Below, piece after piece: positions 8,436 through 16,783 of a DNA stretch of 64,000 nt; position 1 is the first letter of the stretch, and every line of letters begins with the position of its first letter. A program made the position numbers and the translations under genes. The notes beneath the pieces were generated by a model that was not told where the DNA came from, did no database searches, and saw nothing but the letters and a program-made list of their open reading frames with translations. Origin of the DNA: Pirellulales bacterium (GTDB lineage Bacteria; Planctomycetota; Planctomycetia; Pirellulales; JAICIG01); contig DATLUO010000135.1 of NCBI GenBank assembly GCA_035533075.1, positions 60,285 to 124,284 on the forward strand. The letters are read 5' to 3'.

Positions 8436-11400
8436 CGCTCAACCGCGAAGTTTATGACAAAGATCCCCGCGATAACAAACTCCTGAATCATGGCGTGGCC
8501 AAGGTCACGACGGGCCAAACCGAACATGAATTGGACACGCTACGCTTTGAGATCAGCAGATTCGTGTGCGAGGGGCAATACGCCGACGGCCTGGAGCGCA
8601 TTCTCTCTCAATATCTGGCGAATCTCGATCAGTCGGAGCAACCCGGCGTTTGGGTCAGCGGGTTTTTCGGCAGTGGCAATAGCCACCTGGTGAAGGTGCT
8701 GCAGCATCTTTGGCTCGACTACCAGTTTCCTGACGGTGCCAGAGCACGCGGCCTGGCGAAGTTACCGCGGCACATCAAAGACCTGCTCACCGAGCTCTCG
8801 AACCAGGCCAAGAAATATGGCGGGCTTCATGCCGCCGCGGGCAGCTTGGGCGACTGGACGGGCGACAGCGTGCGACTCGGCCTCTTGAGCATCATCTTCA
8901 AGTCGGTCGGTCTGCCGCCGAGTTACTCCCGCGCCTCGTTTATGCTTTGGTTGCGCCACGAGGGTCTTGAGGACGCGGTCAAAGAGCATGTTCAACGCGC
9001 GGGGCGCGATTTCAACCACGAGTTGGCCAACCTGTACGTCTCCGACGCCATCCCCAGCGCCTTGCTCGCCGCGCGACCGGGCTTTGCCGACAAGCCCAGC
9101 GACGCTCGGCTGCTCGTCTAAAAGCAGTTTCCCAGCGTGACCGACGTCTCGATCGACGACATGGTCGACAAGATCAAGCTGACGCTGGTGCGGAAAAACA
9201 AGCTCCCGTTGACGGTCATGGTGCTCGACGAGGTGCAGCAGTACATCGGCGACACGTTGGCCCGCTCCAAAGGCGTGCAGGACTTGCAGGAGCAGTGCTG
9301 CTCCAGGCTGGGCGCGAACGTGCTGTTCGTCGCCACCGGACAGAATGCCCTTACGGGCGTGCCCCTGCTGCAGAAACTCACGGGCCGCTTTCCCGTTAAA
9401 GTCGAGCTGCAAGACACCGACGTCGAAAAGGTCACACGTGAGGTCCTGCTCAAAAAGAAGCCCTCCGCCGAAGCCCCTCTCGGCTCGCTCGTCGAATCGC
9501 ACGCCGGCGAGATCGAGCGGCACTTATCGTCCACGAAGATCGCGTTCACCACTCGCGATCGCGGGCTTCTGGTGCAGGATTACCCCGTGTTGCCCGTGCG
9601 CCGGCGCTTTTGGGAACGCGTTCTCCGCGCCGTCGATAAGGCGGGTACCGGGGCGCAGCTTCAAAACCAGCTCTCGATCGTGGAGGAAGCGGTGCAGCAG
9701 ACCGCCGATTGGCCCCTGGGCAACGTCGTCAGCGGCGCCTTCATCAACGACGCCTCCGTCAAAAGCTCGGCGCTGAAGACCGGCGTCCTGCTGCAAGAAA
9801 TCTCGGAAACGATCGCCAAGCAAAAGCAGGAAAACGACGGCGAACTTCGCTACCAGATTTGCGCCCTGATCTTCCTCATCGGGCAGTTGCCGCACCAGGG
9901 ACCGGCCGATTCGGGCATCCGCGCCACCGCCGAAACGCTGGCCGATCTCCTCGTGACCGATCTCAATGTCTCCAGCGCCGACCTTCGCAAGAAGGTTCCT
10001 GAACTGTTGGAAACACTGGTGGCGTGCGGCGCCGTGATGCCGGTTGAAGACGAATACCGGATGCAGACCCGCGAGGGAAGCGAATGGAATCAGGCGTATT
10101 TGGAGTCGATGAACAAACTGCTGGGCGATGCCGCAAAACTTGGGGGCGAACGTTCCCAGTTGCTCAAAACCCAGTCGAGCGATGTTTTGAAAAAGTTCAA
10201 GCTGACGCATGGCGAAAGCAAGGTCGCCCGCGACATTGCGCTCGACTTTGGCAGCGAGTCGCCGACGACGGGCGGCACAACGGTGCCCGTATGGCTCCGC
10301 GATGGCTGGGAAGTCGAAGAAAAGACGGTGATTGACGACGCGCGCGTCGCAGGCGACTCGGCGGCCGTGGTCTACGGATTCATTCCGCGCCGCCAGGCGG
10401 AAGAACTGAAACGGGCCATCGCCGGTCACTATGCGGCCACCGCCACCATCCAGACCAAAGGCAACCCCAGCACACCCGAAGGCATCGAAGCGCGCAAGGC
10501 GATGGAGACACGGCAAGAGCAAGCCCGGCAGGCGCGCGACGGCATTATCGCTGAGATTCTCAACGAGACCGCCATCTACATTGCCGGGGGCGGCGAGCCG
10601 GTCGGCGGCACGCTGCTGGCAGACAAGGTTCACCTTGCCGCCAAGGCTTGCCTCGACCGGCTTTACCCGGAGTTTCACAAGGCCGATGCCCCCGCCAAAG
10701 ATTGGATGAAGGTCGTCGAACGGTCGAAAAAGGGTGATGGCGATGCACTGGCCGCGGTGGGGCACCAGGCAGACGCCGACAAACACCCCGTTTGCGCAGC
10801 GGTTCGAAACTTCGTGGGAAGCGGTAAGAAGGGCACGGAAATTCGCAAGCATTTCGGCGCACCGCCCTACGGTTGGCCGCAGGATGCCGTCGATGCCGCC
10901 CTGATCGTGATGTTCAACGCGGGCTTGCTGCAGGCCCGCGCCGGCAACGAGCCGGTCGCCAAACAAAAGCTCGATCAAAAGAACATCGCCGCGACGGACT
11001 TCCGTGTTGAAAACATCACCCTGACGACCGCGCAGTTGATCGCCATCCGGACCTTGTTCAAGGTTGTCGGCCTCAACGTGCTGCCAGGCCAAGAGTCGGC
11101 CAATGCGGCCCAGTTTCTGGAAATCATGTTGAAGCGTGCCGTGGCGGCCGGCGGCGCTCCGCCTCTACCGGCCAAGCCCGATGTCGCGCACCTGACCGAC
11201 ATGGCCAACCGTGTTGGCAACGACCGACTCAAAGCCATCCACGACCATCAAGATCGTCTGACCAAGGAGGCGAACGACTGGCAAAAGCGAGCGGAGCTGA
11301 TCCGCGAGCGAGAACCGCACTGGCGAATGCTCAAAGCACTTCTCAGTCACGCGGGCGACCTGGCCGTGGCGGCCGACGCGCAGCCGGAGGTCGACTCGAT

Positions 11401-11881
11401 CGAGCAGCACCGCCGTTTGCTTGGCGAGCCCGATTCGGTGCCGGGCTTGCTCGATAAGCTGGCGCAGGCGCTTCGCGAAGCGCTGAACGAGGCGTATGCC
11501 GTCTGCGAGCAACTCCAGCAAGAAGGCCAGGCCATGCTCGCAACAAGCGCAACTTGGCGCCAGCTTTCGCTCGATCAGCAGACGGCGCTCAGCGATCAAT
11601 ACGAGCTTAACGTGCTGCCCGAGTTGGCGGTCGGCACCACGGACGAGATCTTGCAAACGCTATCCGCGACTCGGCTCAAAGAATGGAAGACGCTGGCCGA
11701 CGCCATCCCGGCCCGCTTCGCGCAGGCCTTGGGCGCCGGGGCTAAGCTGCTGGAACCCAAGGCCCAGCGCGTGAAGCTAACTGGCGGCACCATCAAGAAC
11801 GAGGAGGACTTGCGGGGGTGGTTGGCGGCGACGGAAGAGCGGATTCGCGACAAACTCAAGGACGGGCCGGTGATTATTTAG
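8432..11881 (+). pseudogene. brxC: BREX ATPase BrxC, interrupted by an in-frame TAA and with altered Walker A
   Basis: The frame starts at the ATG at 8432 and would encode about 1,149 residues, the usual BrxC size, but for a TAA at 9119-9121 (codon 230). The sequence resumes in exactly the same frame with KQFPSVTDVSIDDM. The P-loop reads GFFGSGNSHLVK: residue 83, normally the catalytic lysine of G-x-x-G-S-G-K-S, is Asn (codon AAT, 8678-8680). Walker B is LTVMVLDEVQQYIGD just after the stop. Downstream parts include a long coiled-coil-rich C-terminal half. An internal restart at 9137 would give a 914-residue protein without the P-loop. The gene ends at the edge of a palindromic repeat. Both lesions point to a non-functional ATPase. 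Confidence 0.82.
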
Positions 11882-12201
11882 CCACGGATGAAACACCGAT
11901 GAAACACGGATAAAACCTTACGAGGCGTCTATGTTCCAGCTCAATAAGGAAGAAGCCGAGAGTTTGAGATTCCAAATTGGAATCTCAAAGCCCGGTAGAG
12001 GCGGCCGCCGTTATGCGCCTTACGCCTTCACCGAGCAAGGAGTCGCCATGCTGTCGACGGTTCTCCATAGTAATCGGGCCGCCTCGTCAAAAAGGCAAAA
12101 CTGGCCCGTTTTGCGGCCCCGGCGAGAGTCCGCCGCCGGGCCGTCCGCCTTCATTCCTTATCCGTGTTTCATCCGTGTTTCATCCGTGTTCCATCCGTGG
12201 C
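11881..12201. repeat. Palindromic element with CCACGGATGAAACAC arms, carrying an ORF6N fragment
   Basis: The left arm GCCACGGATGAAACACCGAT (11881-11911) and the inverted right arm at 12158-12201 (TCCGTGTTTCATCCGTGTTT and on) bracket 250 bases that include an ORF6N-domain fragment. The TAG stop of brxC overlaps the first base of the left arm. Two further copies of these arms lie at 12612-12724 and 13456-13543. Confidence 0.85.
11931..12080 (+). pseudogene. ORF6N/KilA-N-type DNA-binding domain fragment
   Basis: About 50 residues: [20 protein letters not shown] then [19 protein letters not shown]. The last piece is the signature of the ORF6N domain found in phage and mobile-element antirepressor-like proteins. 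The N-terminal half of the domain and all downstream sequence are missing. After LHSNRA the frame runs into unrelated DNA and then the right repeat arm. It is a relic trapped inside a palindromic element. Confidence 0.7.
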
Positions 12202-12291
12202 TAATTAGGATTCGTTGGAGAAAAAGGCTGGGAACTTCAACATCAAGATGTCACCGAGGCGATCATTGGGGCGGCGTTTGAGGTTTACAAT

Positions 12292-12597
12292 GTGCTGGGC
12301 TATGGCTTCTTGGAGGGAGTCTATAAGCGAGCGATGCAGGTGGAGTTAATAAAGCGTGGTTTCCGCGCGCAAATCGAGGCCGAGATTCGCGTGATGTATA
12401 AGGGGGTTGAAGTCGGCTTTTACAAAGCCGATCTGTGGGTAAACGAATGCGTGATGGTCGAACTGAAAGCCGCCAAATCCTACACCCAGGAACATGAACC
12501 ACAGCTCTTGAACGAGCTGAAAGCCACCGGCGTCAAGGTTGGCCTGCTCATCAACTTTGGCCGGACGAAAGTCGAATTCAAACGCTTCGTCTTTTAG
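12292..12597 (+). CDS. GxxExxY family protein (PD-(D/E)xK-like), 5' end damaged
   Basis: About 101 residues from the GTG at 12292: GYGFLEGVYKRAMQVELIKR carries the G-x-x-E-x-x-Y motif, followed by GFYKADLWVNECVMVELKAA and LLINFGRTKVEFKRFVF. This small family, common in planctomycetes and cyanobacteria, has a nuclease-like fold of unknown function. Family similarity extends upstream in the same frame ([20 protein letters not shown], from 12235), but no ATG, GTG or TTG is available before a TAA at 12202-12204 at the edge of the palindromic repeat. Repeat insertion has probably removed the native start. It interrupts the expected brxC-pglX junction. Confidence 0.7.
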   Translation: MLGYGFLEGVYKRAMQVELIKRGFRAQIEAEIRVMYKGVEVGFYKADLWVNECVMVELKAAKSYTQEHEPQLLNELKATGVKVGLLINFGRTKVEFKRFVF

Positions 12598-12611
12598 ACC
12601 TATGTTCTTTC

Positions 12612-12724
12612 GCCACGGATGAAACACCGATGAAACACGGATTACACGGCCCGGCAGGTCCGATGGTCGTCGATGACGCGAATCTTATTCTTTATCCGTG
12701 TTTCATCCGTGTTTCATCCGTGGC
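12612..12724. repeat. Palindromic element with CCACGGATGAAACAC arms
   Basis: A 113-bp element with a left arm at 12612-12643 and a right arm at 12692-12724, separated by about 48 bases. Each arm contains 11-bp units of the GATGAAACACG type. It sits immediately upstream of pglX. Confidence 0.88.
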
Positions 12725-12737
12725 TAGTTGATTTCGT

Positions 12738-13799
12738 ATGGCAGCATTAGCTACTGACCTTCGCCGCCAGCTCGAAAGCGTCTGCGTGCGAGCGCGCGAG
12801 CTGGCCGAGGCCGCGGCGCGTTCCGCTTTGCAAAAGCGCGCGGTCGATGCCGCCGAGCCGTTCGGCCACTTCACGGCCGCCGAGAAAAGGCTGCGGAACC
12901 GGTTACGTGCCCGCGGCCGGCAGCTCGGCGATGTTCGCCACGCCAACAAGACGCAAACAATCGAGCAGCTTAGCCAGGAGCTGGCTTACGAATTCTGGCA
13001 CCGAATGCTCTTTGCCCGGTTCCTGGCTGAGAACAATCTGCTCATGCACCCGGATGGCGTGCCCGTCAGCCTGGCCGACTGCGAAGAGCTGGCCAAGGCG
13101 AAGGGCACGGCCAACGGTTTTGAGTTGGCTGCCCGCTACGCCAGCCGAATGCTGCCGCAAATCTTTCGCACGGATGACGTGCTGTTGGAAGTTGAGTTTC
13201 CCATCAACGAGCGGCTGCCACTGGAAAAGTTGTTGGCCACGTTACCGACCGCGACCTTTACCGCCGACGACAGCCTGGGCTGGGTCTATCAGTTCTGGCA
13301 ATCGAAAAAGAAAGACGAGGTGAATAAATCAGGGGCCAAGATCGACGGCCGCAGCTTGCCCGCCGTCACGCAGCTCTTTACCGAGCACTACATGGTCGAG
13401 TTCCTGCTCGACAACACGATCGGCGCTTGGTGGTGCGCAAAGAATGAAATCAAGCCGCGGATGAAACACGGATCAAACACGGATGAGAAGAATGGGTTTT
13501 TGAACGGCATTGATCCGTGTTCCATCCGTGTTCCATCCGTGGCGAATAGATCTTTGCCGGCGTTCGACTATCTGCGCTGGCGCGACGACGGCACGCCGGC
13601 GGCGGGTACGTTCGAGGGCTGGCCCCGCTCGCTGGCCGAGTTTACGCTGCTCGATCCTTGTTGCGGCAGCGGCCATTTTCTGGTGGCGGCTTTCAACCTG
13701 CTGGTGCCGCTGCGGATGCACGACGAAGGGCTCACGGCCCGCGAGGCGTGCGACGCCGTGCTGCTGGTCCTCCGCGCGGCGACGATGCCTCGCGCGTGA
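12738..13799 (+). pseudogene. pglX: BREX adenine methyltransferase PglX, truncated N-terminal third
   Basis: The frame begins MAALATDLRRQLESVCVRAR, continues with QELAYEFWHRMLFARFLAEN near residue 78 and reaches the N6-adenine methyltransferase motif I, LLDPCCGSGHFLVAAFNLL, near residue 312. Soon after (EACDAVLL) similarity ends at about 13766 and the frame finishes in sequence antisense to the convergent EF-hand gene. The catalytic NPPY motif and the remaining 800 or so residues expected of PglX are missing. Residues 241-270 are encoded by an in-frame palindromic repeat (13456-13543). No pglZ or brxL follows. PglX normally marks host DNA and is needed for phage exclusion, so this locus cannot be a complete BREX system. 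Confidence 0.85.
13456..13543. repeat. Palindromic element inserted in frame inside pglX
   Basis: The left arm CCGCGGATGAAACACGGATC begins at 13456 and the inverted right arm, ATCCGTGTTCCATCCGTGTT and on to GGC, occupies 13513-13543. At 88 bp plus flanks it leaves the pglX frame open. Confidence 0.85.
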
Positions 13800-14073
13800 A
13801 GAGCGCGGTCAGCTCGTCCTTGGTGACCGAGCCGTCCTTGTCGGCGTCGGCGCGGTCGAACAGCGGCCCGAGCCGCGGGTCGGTCACTTCCGGCTTCGAT
13901 AACTTGCCGTCCTGGTCCGCGTCGAAAGCCATCATTTTCGCCACCGACGCCGCCACAACGTCGCCACCGCCGCGCCGATGGCGCCCACCGGGAAACGATG
14001 GGGGTTGGGCCAGCAACACAGCCGCACCGGCGAGCAGGCTCAGGATTCCGATAACCAAAGCAGGTCTTATCAT
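13732..14073 (-). CDS. Secreted EF-hand domain protein, 3' end replaced
   Basis: About 113 residues from the ATG at 14071-14073. A signal peptide (MIRPALVIGILSLLAGAAVL) is followed by a Gly/Arg-rich linker and two EF-hand loops, DADQDGKLSKPE and DADKDGSVTKDE, each with Asp at positions 1, 3 and 5 and Glu or Asp near position 12. It is probably a small periplasmic or surface calcium-binding protein of a type abundant in planctomycetes. The last 20 or so residues (PRGGPAARRRTPRG) are encoded by DNA that is antisense to the truncated pglX, so the native C-terminus was lost in the same event. The start at 14118 is possible but would give a longer, less typical signal peptide. Confidence 0.75.
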   Translation of the reverse strand: MIRPALVIGILSLLAGAAVLLAQPPSFPGGRHRRGGGDVVAASVAKMMAFDADQDGKLSKPEVTDPRLGPLFDRADADKDGSVTKDELTALFTREASSPRGGPAARRRTPRGP

Positions 14074-14107
14074 CGTTCGTCGTTCTCGATACCGAAGTGA
14101 GTTTGTT

Positions 14108-14158
14108 GTGGCACCCAATGCCCAATGCCCAACGCCCAGTGCCTAACGCCTAACGCCT
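14108..14158. repeat. Heptamer array, units related to TGCCCAA/CGCCTAA
   Basis: About seven 7-bp units (CCCAATG, CCCAACG, CCTAACG variants) between the EF-hand and dioxygenase genes. They abut the 3' end of the dioxygenase gene. Confidence 0.8.
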
Positions 14159-14841
14159 CGCGGTCCAAGCGCGCTCTCGTCGGGCGTGCGGCCCAACACA
14201 ATATCGAACTGGCAGGCACACTCGCCGATTTTCGATTCAACCAGCGGCTTGAAGTCGGCCAGCAGTAGCTCGCGATCGACCAGGTCGCGGGCCGAATTGA
14301 CGATGCCGTCGCGGGCGTTGCCTTCGTGCCCGCGGATGAAAATCTGGGTGGTCAGCAGCTCGCGGTCGCCGCGTTTGACTTTGACGTGGATGTGCGGGGC
14401 GGGCCTGCCGGGATACGGCACGGGTTTGATCGTGCGAAAACGATATTCGCCGCTGGCGCCTGTCGTGAAGCGTCCAAAACCCTGGAAGTTCTTGTCGCGC
14501 TGGGCGTCCTTGGGGCGGCTGTCGGCCGTGTGCAGGTAGACGGCGTTGGCGTCGCACTGCCAGATTTCAATGGTGGCGTCGTCGACCGGCGAACCGCTGG
14601 TGGTGAGCACGCGGCCGGTGAGGTGCGTGATCGTGCCGACCGCCGGGGTAATCTGGTCGTTGACGATCAGCAGGTCGTTGTCCCGATCGAGCGGCAGCCG
14701 ATCGGGATAGAACGGTCCTTCGGTCATCGACGGCGTCGGCAGCAGCAATTGCTCGGCGAACAACCCCCGCGTGGTGAAAAAGCCGGCAGAGAGCGCGGCA
14801 AGAAACGCTCGACGATCGGGAACGAAAAGAGGGCACGACAT
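14143..14841 (-). CDS. Intradiol ring-cleavage dioxygenase, protocatechuate 3,4-dioxygenase-like
   Basis: About 232 residues. A twin-arginine-like start, DRRAFLAALSAGFFTTRG, precedes the intradiol dioxygenase fold. Iron ligands are visible: Tyr in EGPFYP, Tyr in IKPVPYPGRP, and the two His of APHIHVKVKRG. These non-haem Fe(III) enzymes open catechol-type rings between the hydroxyls. Export via Tat would place it in the periplasm, as for many planctomycete members whose natural substrate is unknown. The ATG at 14841 is preferred; one at 14883 would add 14 residues before the signal. The extreme C-terminus (DESALGPRGVRR) overlaps the heptamer array and may be altered. Confidence 0.83.
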   Translation of the reverse strand: MSCPLFVPDRRAFLAALSAGFFTTRGLFAEQLLLPTPSMTEGPFYPDRLPLDRDNDLLIVNDQITPAVGTITHLTGRVLTTSGSPVDDATIEIWQCDANAVYLHTADSRPKDAQRDKNFQGFGRFTTGASGEYRFRTIKPVPYPGRPAPHIHVKVKRGDRELLTTQIFIRGHEGNARDGIVNSARDLVDRELLLADFKPLVESKIGECACQFDIVLGRTPDESALGPRGVRR

Positions 14842-15030
14842 CGTGATCGGCGCCTTTCGGCCGCCTCCTGGGACGAGATTCATAATACGGAGGCCGGCGC
14901 CACGGACGCAACGGCCGTTAATACTGGAGTAACGGGCCGACGCGGAAAACCGCCGCGCGACAGGGCGGGTGTGCTAATACTGATTCTTCGTCGCATGCGT
15001 GTCTTGATGTTGCGCTGTCGACAAGGCCGT

Positions 15031-15068
15031 AAGGTGGGACAAGCGAGCTTGGGAGCGCCGGCCCACCG
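15031..15068. repeat. REP-like element (forward arm)
   Basis: AAGGTGGGACAAGCGAGCTT followed by GGGAGCGCCGGCCCACC. It forms an inverted pair with 15086-15123. Confidence 0.88.
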
Positions 15069-15085
15069 TTGGCAACGTCGCTAAC

Positions 15086-15123
15086 GGTGGGCCGGCGCTC
15101 GCAAGCTCGCTTGTCCCACCCTT
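15086..15123. repeat. REP-like element (reverse arm)
   Basis: ACGGTGGGCCGGCGCTCGCA followed by AGCTCGCTTGTCCCACCC. The spacer between the arms (15069-15085) contains a short internal inverted repeat GTTGGCAACGTCGCTAAC-like segment. Confidence 0.88.
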
Positions 15124-15146
15124 CAATTCTTCTGGCTTGGCGAACA

Positions 15147-16361
15147 TCACCCCTCGAAAAGGCTGACCGCGACGACATCGCTGGCGGAATACCTGCATTC
15201 GCCGCCGGCAAAGTGGATCAGCGCATTGGCCGAGGCGAGCGTTCGCAGATCGCCCGAACCTTGCCAGGCCAATGTCTCGACAGTGTCGCCATCGCCGGTT
15301 GCCGTTACCTTGGCCGGATAATACGTGGGCCGGTCGCCACGATGGTGAAAGGGCGCCGTCAGCCGGGCAAGAACCGTGGCCCGCGGCCCGAACGGATGGC
15401 CCGCCATCGCCCCCAACGCCGGCCGTACGAACAACTCAAAGCACACCAGCGTGCTGACCGGATTGCCGGGCAGACCAAACACCAGCTTCGAGGCACCCTC
15501 GGCTTCATCGACGCCGAACCAGAGCGGTTTGCCCGGTTTGATGTTGACCTTGTGAAACACCTGCCGCACGCCCAGGTCGGCCAGCACGCCGGGCACCAGG
15601 TCGAGCACGCCCGCCGACACGCCGCCGGAGATCAACAGCACGTCGGACCGCAGGCCCTCGCTCATCAGCCGCCGCAGCGACGCCCGGTCGTCGCGGCCGA
15701 TGCCGAGATCGACCGGCCCGCCGCCGGCGTGCCGCACGGCGGCGAGCAGCATGGCGCCGTTCGAGTTGCGGATCTGTCCGGCGGCCGGTACTTCGGCCGG
15801 CGTAACGAGCTCGTTGCCTGTGGGCAGCACCGCCACCCGCGGCCGCCGGAAAGCGAGCAGCTCATGGCGACCAACCTCGGCCAGCAAACCGATTTCCATC
15901 GGCCGCACCGCGTGCCCGGCCCGCAGCACCATCTCGCCGCGGCGCATCGAAGCCGCCCGCGGCACGATGTTTTGCCCGGAGGCAATCCGTTGCGGGCTGA
16001 TGCGCACCTGGCTCGCGTCGATCGGCTCGGTCCGTTCGACCATCACGACAGCATCGGCTCCTGCCGGCAACGGCGCGCCGGTCATGATTCGGGCGGCGGT
16101 GCCCGCCGTAACGGTTCGTTGCGGCACGGCCCCGGCCACAATCTCTTCGATGACGGTGAGCGTCTCTCCTTCGGGCGAGACGTCCGTCGAGCGGAGGGCG
16201 TAACCGTCGACCACCGATTTATCGTGCGGCGGCGAATCGACGTCGCTGGCCACGTCTTCGGCCAACACTCGGCCGAGCGCGTCGGCCAGCGCGATGCGTT
16301 CGACGGGCAGCGCCCGCACGTGCGACCGAATCTGGTTCAGAGCTTCGTCAACGGAAATCAT
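15147..16361 (-). CDS. moeA: Molybdopterin molybdenumtransferase MoeA
   Basis: A 404-residue MoeA, the usual length. Domain order is the N-terminal MoeA N-domain (ALADALGRVLAEDVASDVDS, then VVDGYALRS), the MoCF-like domain with LLISGGVSAGVLDLVPGVL near residue 245, GLPGNPVSTLVCFELFVRP near residue 295, and a C-terminal beta-barrel domain IV. It inserts molybdate into adenylated molybdopterin to complete the molybdenum cofactor in the cytosol. Neighbours are unrelated and no other moa/mog gene is nearby. The start is the ATG at 16359-16361. Confidence 0.94.
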   Translation of the reverse strand: MISVDEALNQIRSHVRALPVERIALADALGRVLAEDVASDVDSPPHDKSVVDGYALRSTDVSPEGETLTVIEEIVAGAVPQRTVTAGTAARIMTGAPLPAGADAVVMVERTEPIDASQVRISPQRIASGQNIVPRAASMRRGEMVLRAGHAVRPMEIGLLAEVGRHELLAFRRPRVAVLPTGNELVTPAEVPAAGQIRNSNGAMLLAAVRHAGGGPVDLGIGRDDRASLRRLMSEGLRSDVLLISGGVSAGVLDLVPGVLADLGVRQVFHKVNIKPGKPLWFGVDEAEGASKLVFGLPGNPVSTLVCFELFVRPALGAMAGHPFGPRATVLARLTAPFHHRGDRPTYYPAKVTATGDGDTVETLAWQGSGDLRTLASANALIHFAGGECRYSASDVVAVSLFEG

Positions 16362-16390
16362 TCAGCGTGGAGGTTCTTATGGTCGTAACG

Positions 16391-16467
16391 GAGGCGTTGG
16401 GCGATAGGCGTTAGGCTTTAGGCACGATGCTCTTATCGTGCCCAACGCCCAACGCCTATCGCCTTGT
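16391..16467. repeat. Heptamer arrays in inverted orientation
   Basis: GGCGATA/GGCGTTA/GGCTTTA units are followed, after a short loop, by GCCCAAC/GCCCAAC/GCCTATC units that are roughly their complement. They lie in the moeA promoter-proximal region, next to a REP-like arm. Confidence 0.75.
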
Positions 16468-16469
16468 TC

Positions 16470-16505
16470 GGTGGGCCAGCGCTCGCAAGCTCGCTTGCCC
16501 CACCT
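16470..16505. repeat. REP-like element (single reverse arm)
   Basis: CGGTGGGCCAGCGCTCGCAA followed by GCTCGCTTGCCCCACC. No forward partner is seen close by. Confidence 0.85.
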
Positions 16506-16783
16506 TACGACTTATCACCGAAGAACGCCACCGCTCCTTGCCGCTCATCCGAATTGTCTCCATGAACACCTCCTTTGAAGAGGTGATTGTGGGGACATTT
16601 CTACCTGCGCCTTAAGGGGACATTTCTATCTGCGCATTACAGGCCCGGATTGAAATCGGATGACTGCCTGCGAGCGGCATTGGGCCCGTAGCGGACGTCG
16701 CCGGCTTGACGTCGGCCGTCTGCCGGCAAACACTAACATCTGGCGAACTGCCGCTTCCTTTCTTCGCCCGGAACCGAGAGCGC

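Noticed and set aside
9119..9121. Recoding of in-frame stops as selenocysteine, given selC in the window
   Set aside because: The interrupted genes have TAA (brxC, Uma2) or TAG (toxin-like), not TGA, so tRNA-Sec could not read them.
11881..12724. The CCACGGATGAAACAC arms as an IS element
   Set aside because: No transposase frame lies between any pair of arms; the enclosed DNA is a 150-bp ORF6N fragment or non-coding.
14326..16388. Long forward frames antisense to the dioxygenase and moeA genes
   Set aside because: They mirror clear minus-strand genes and run through a REP-like pair.
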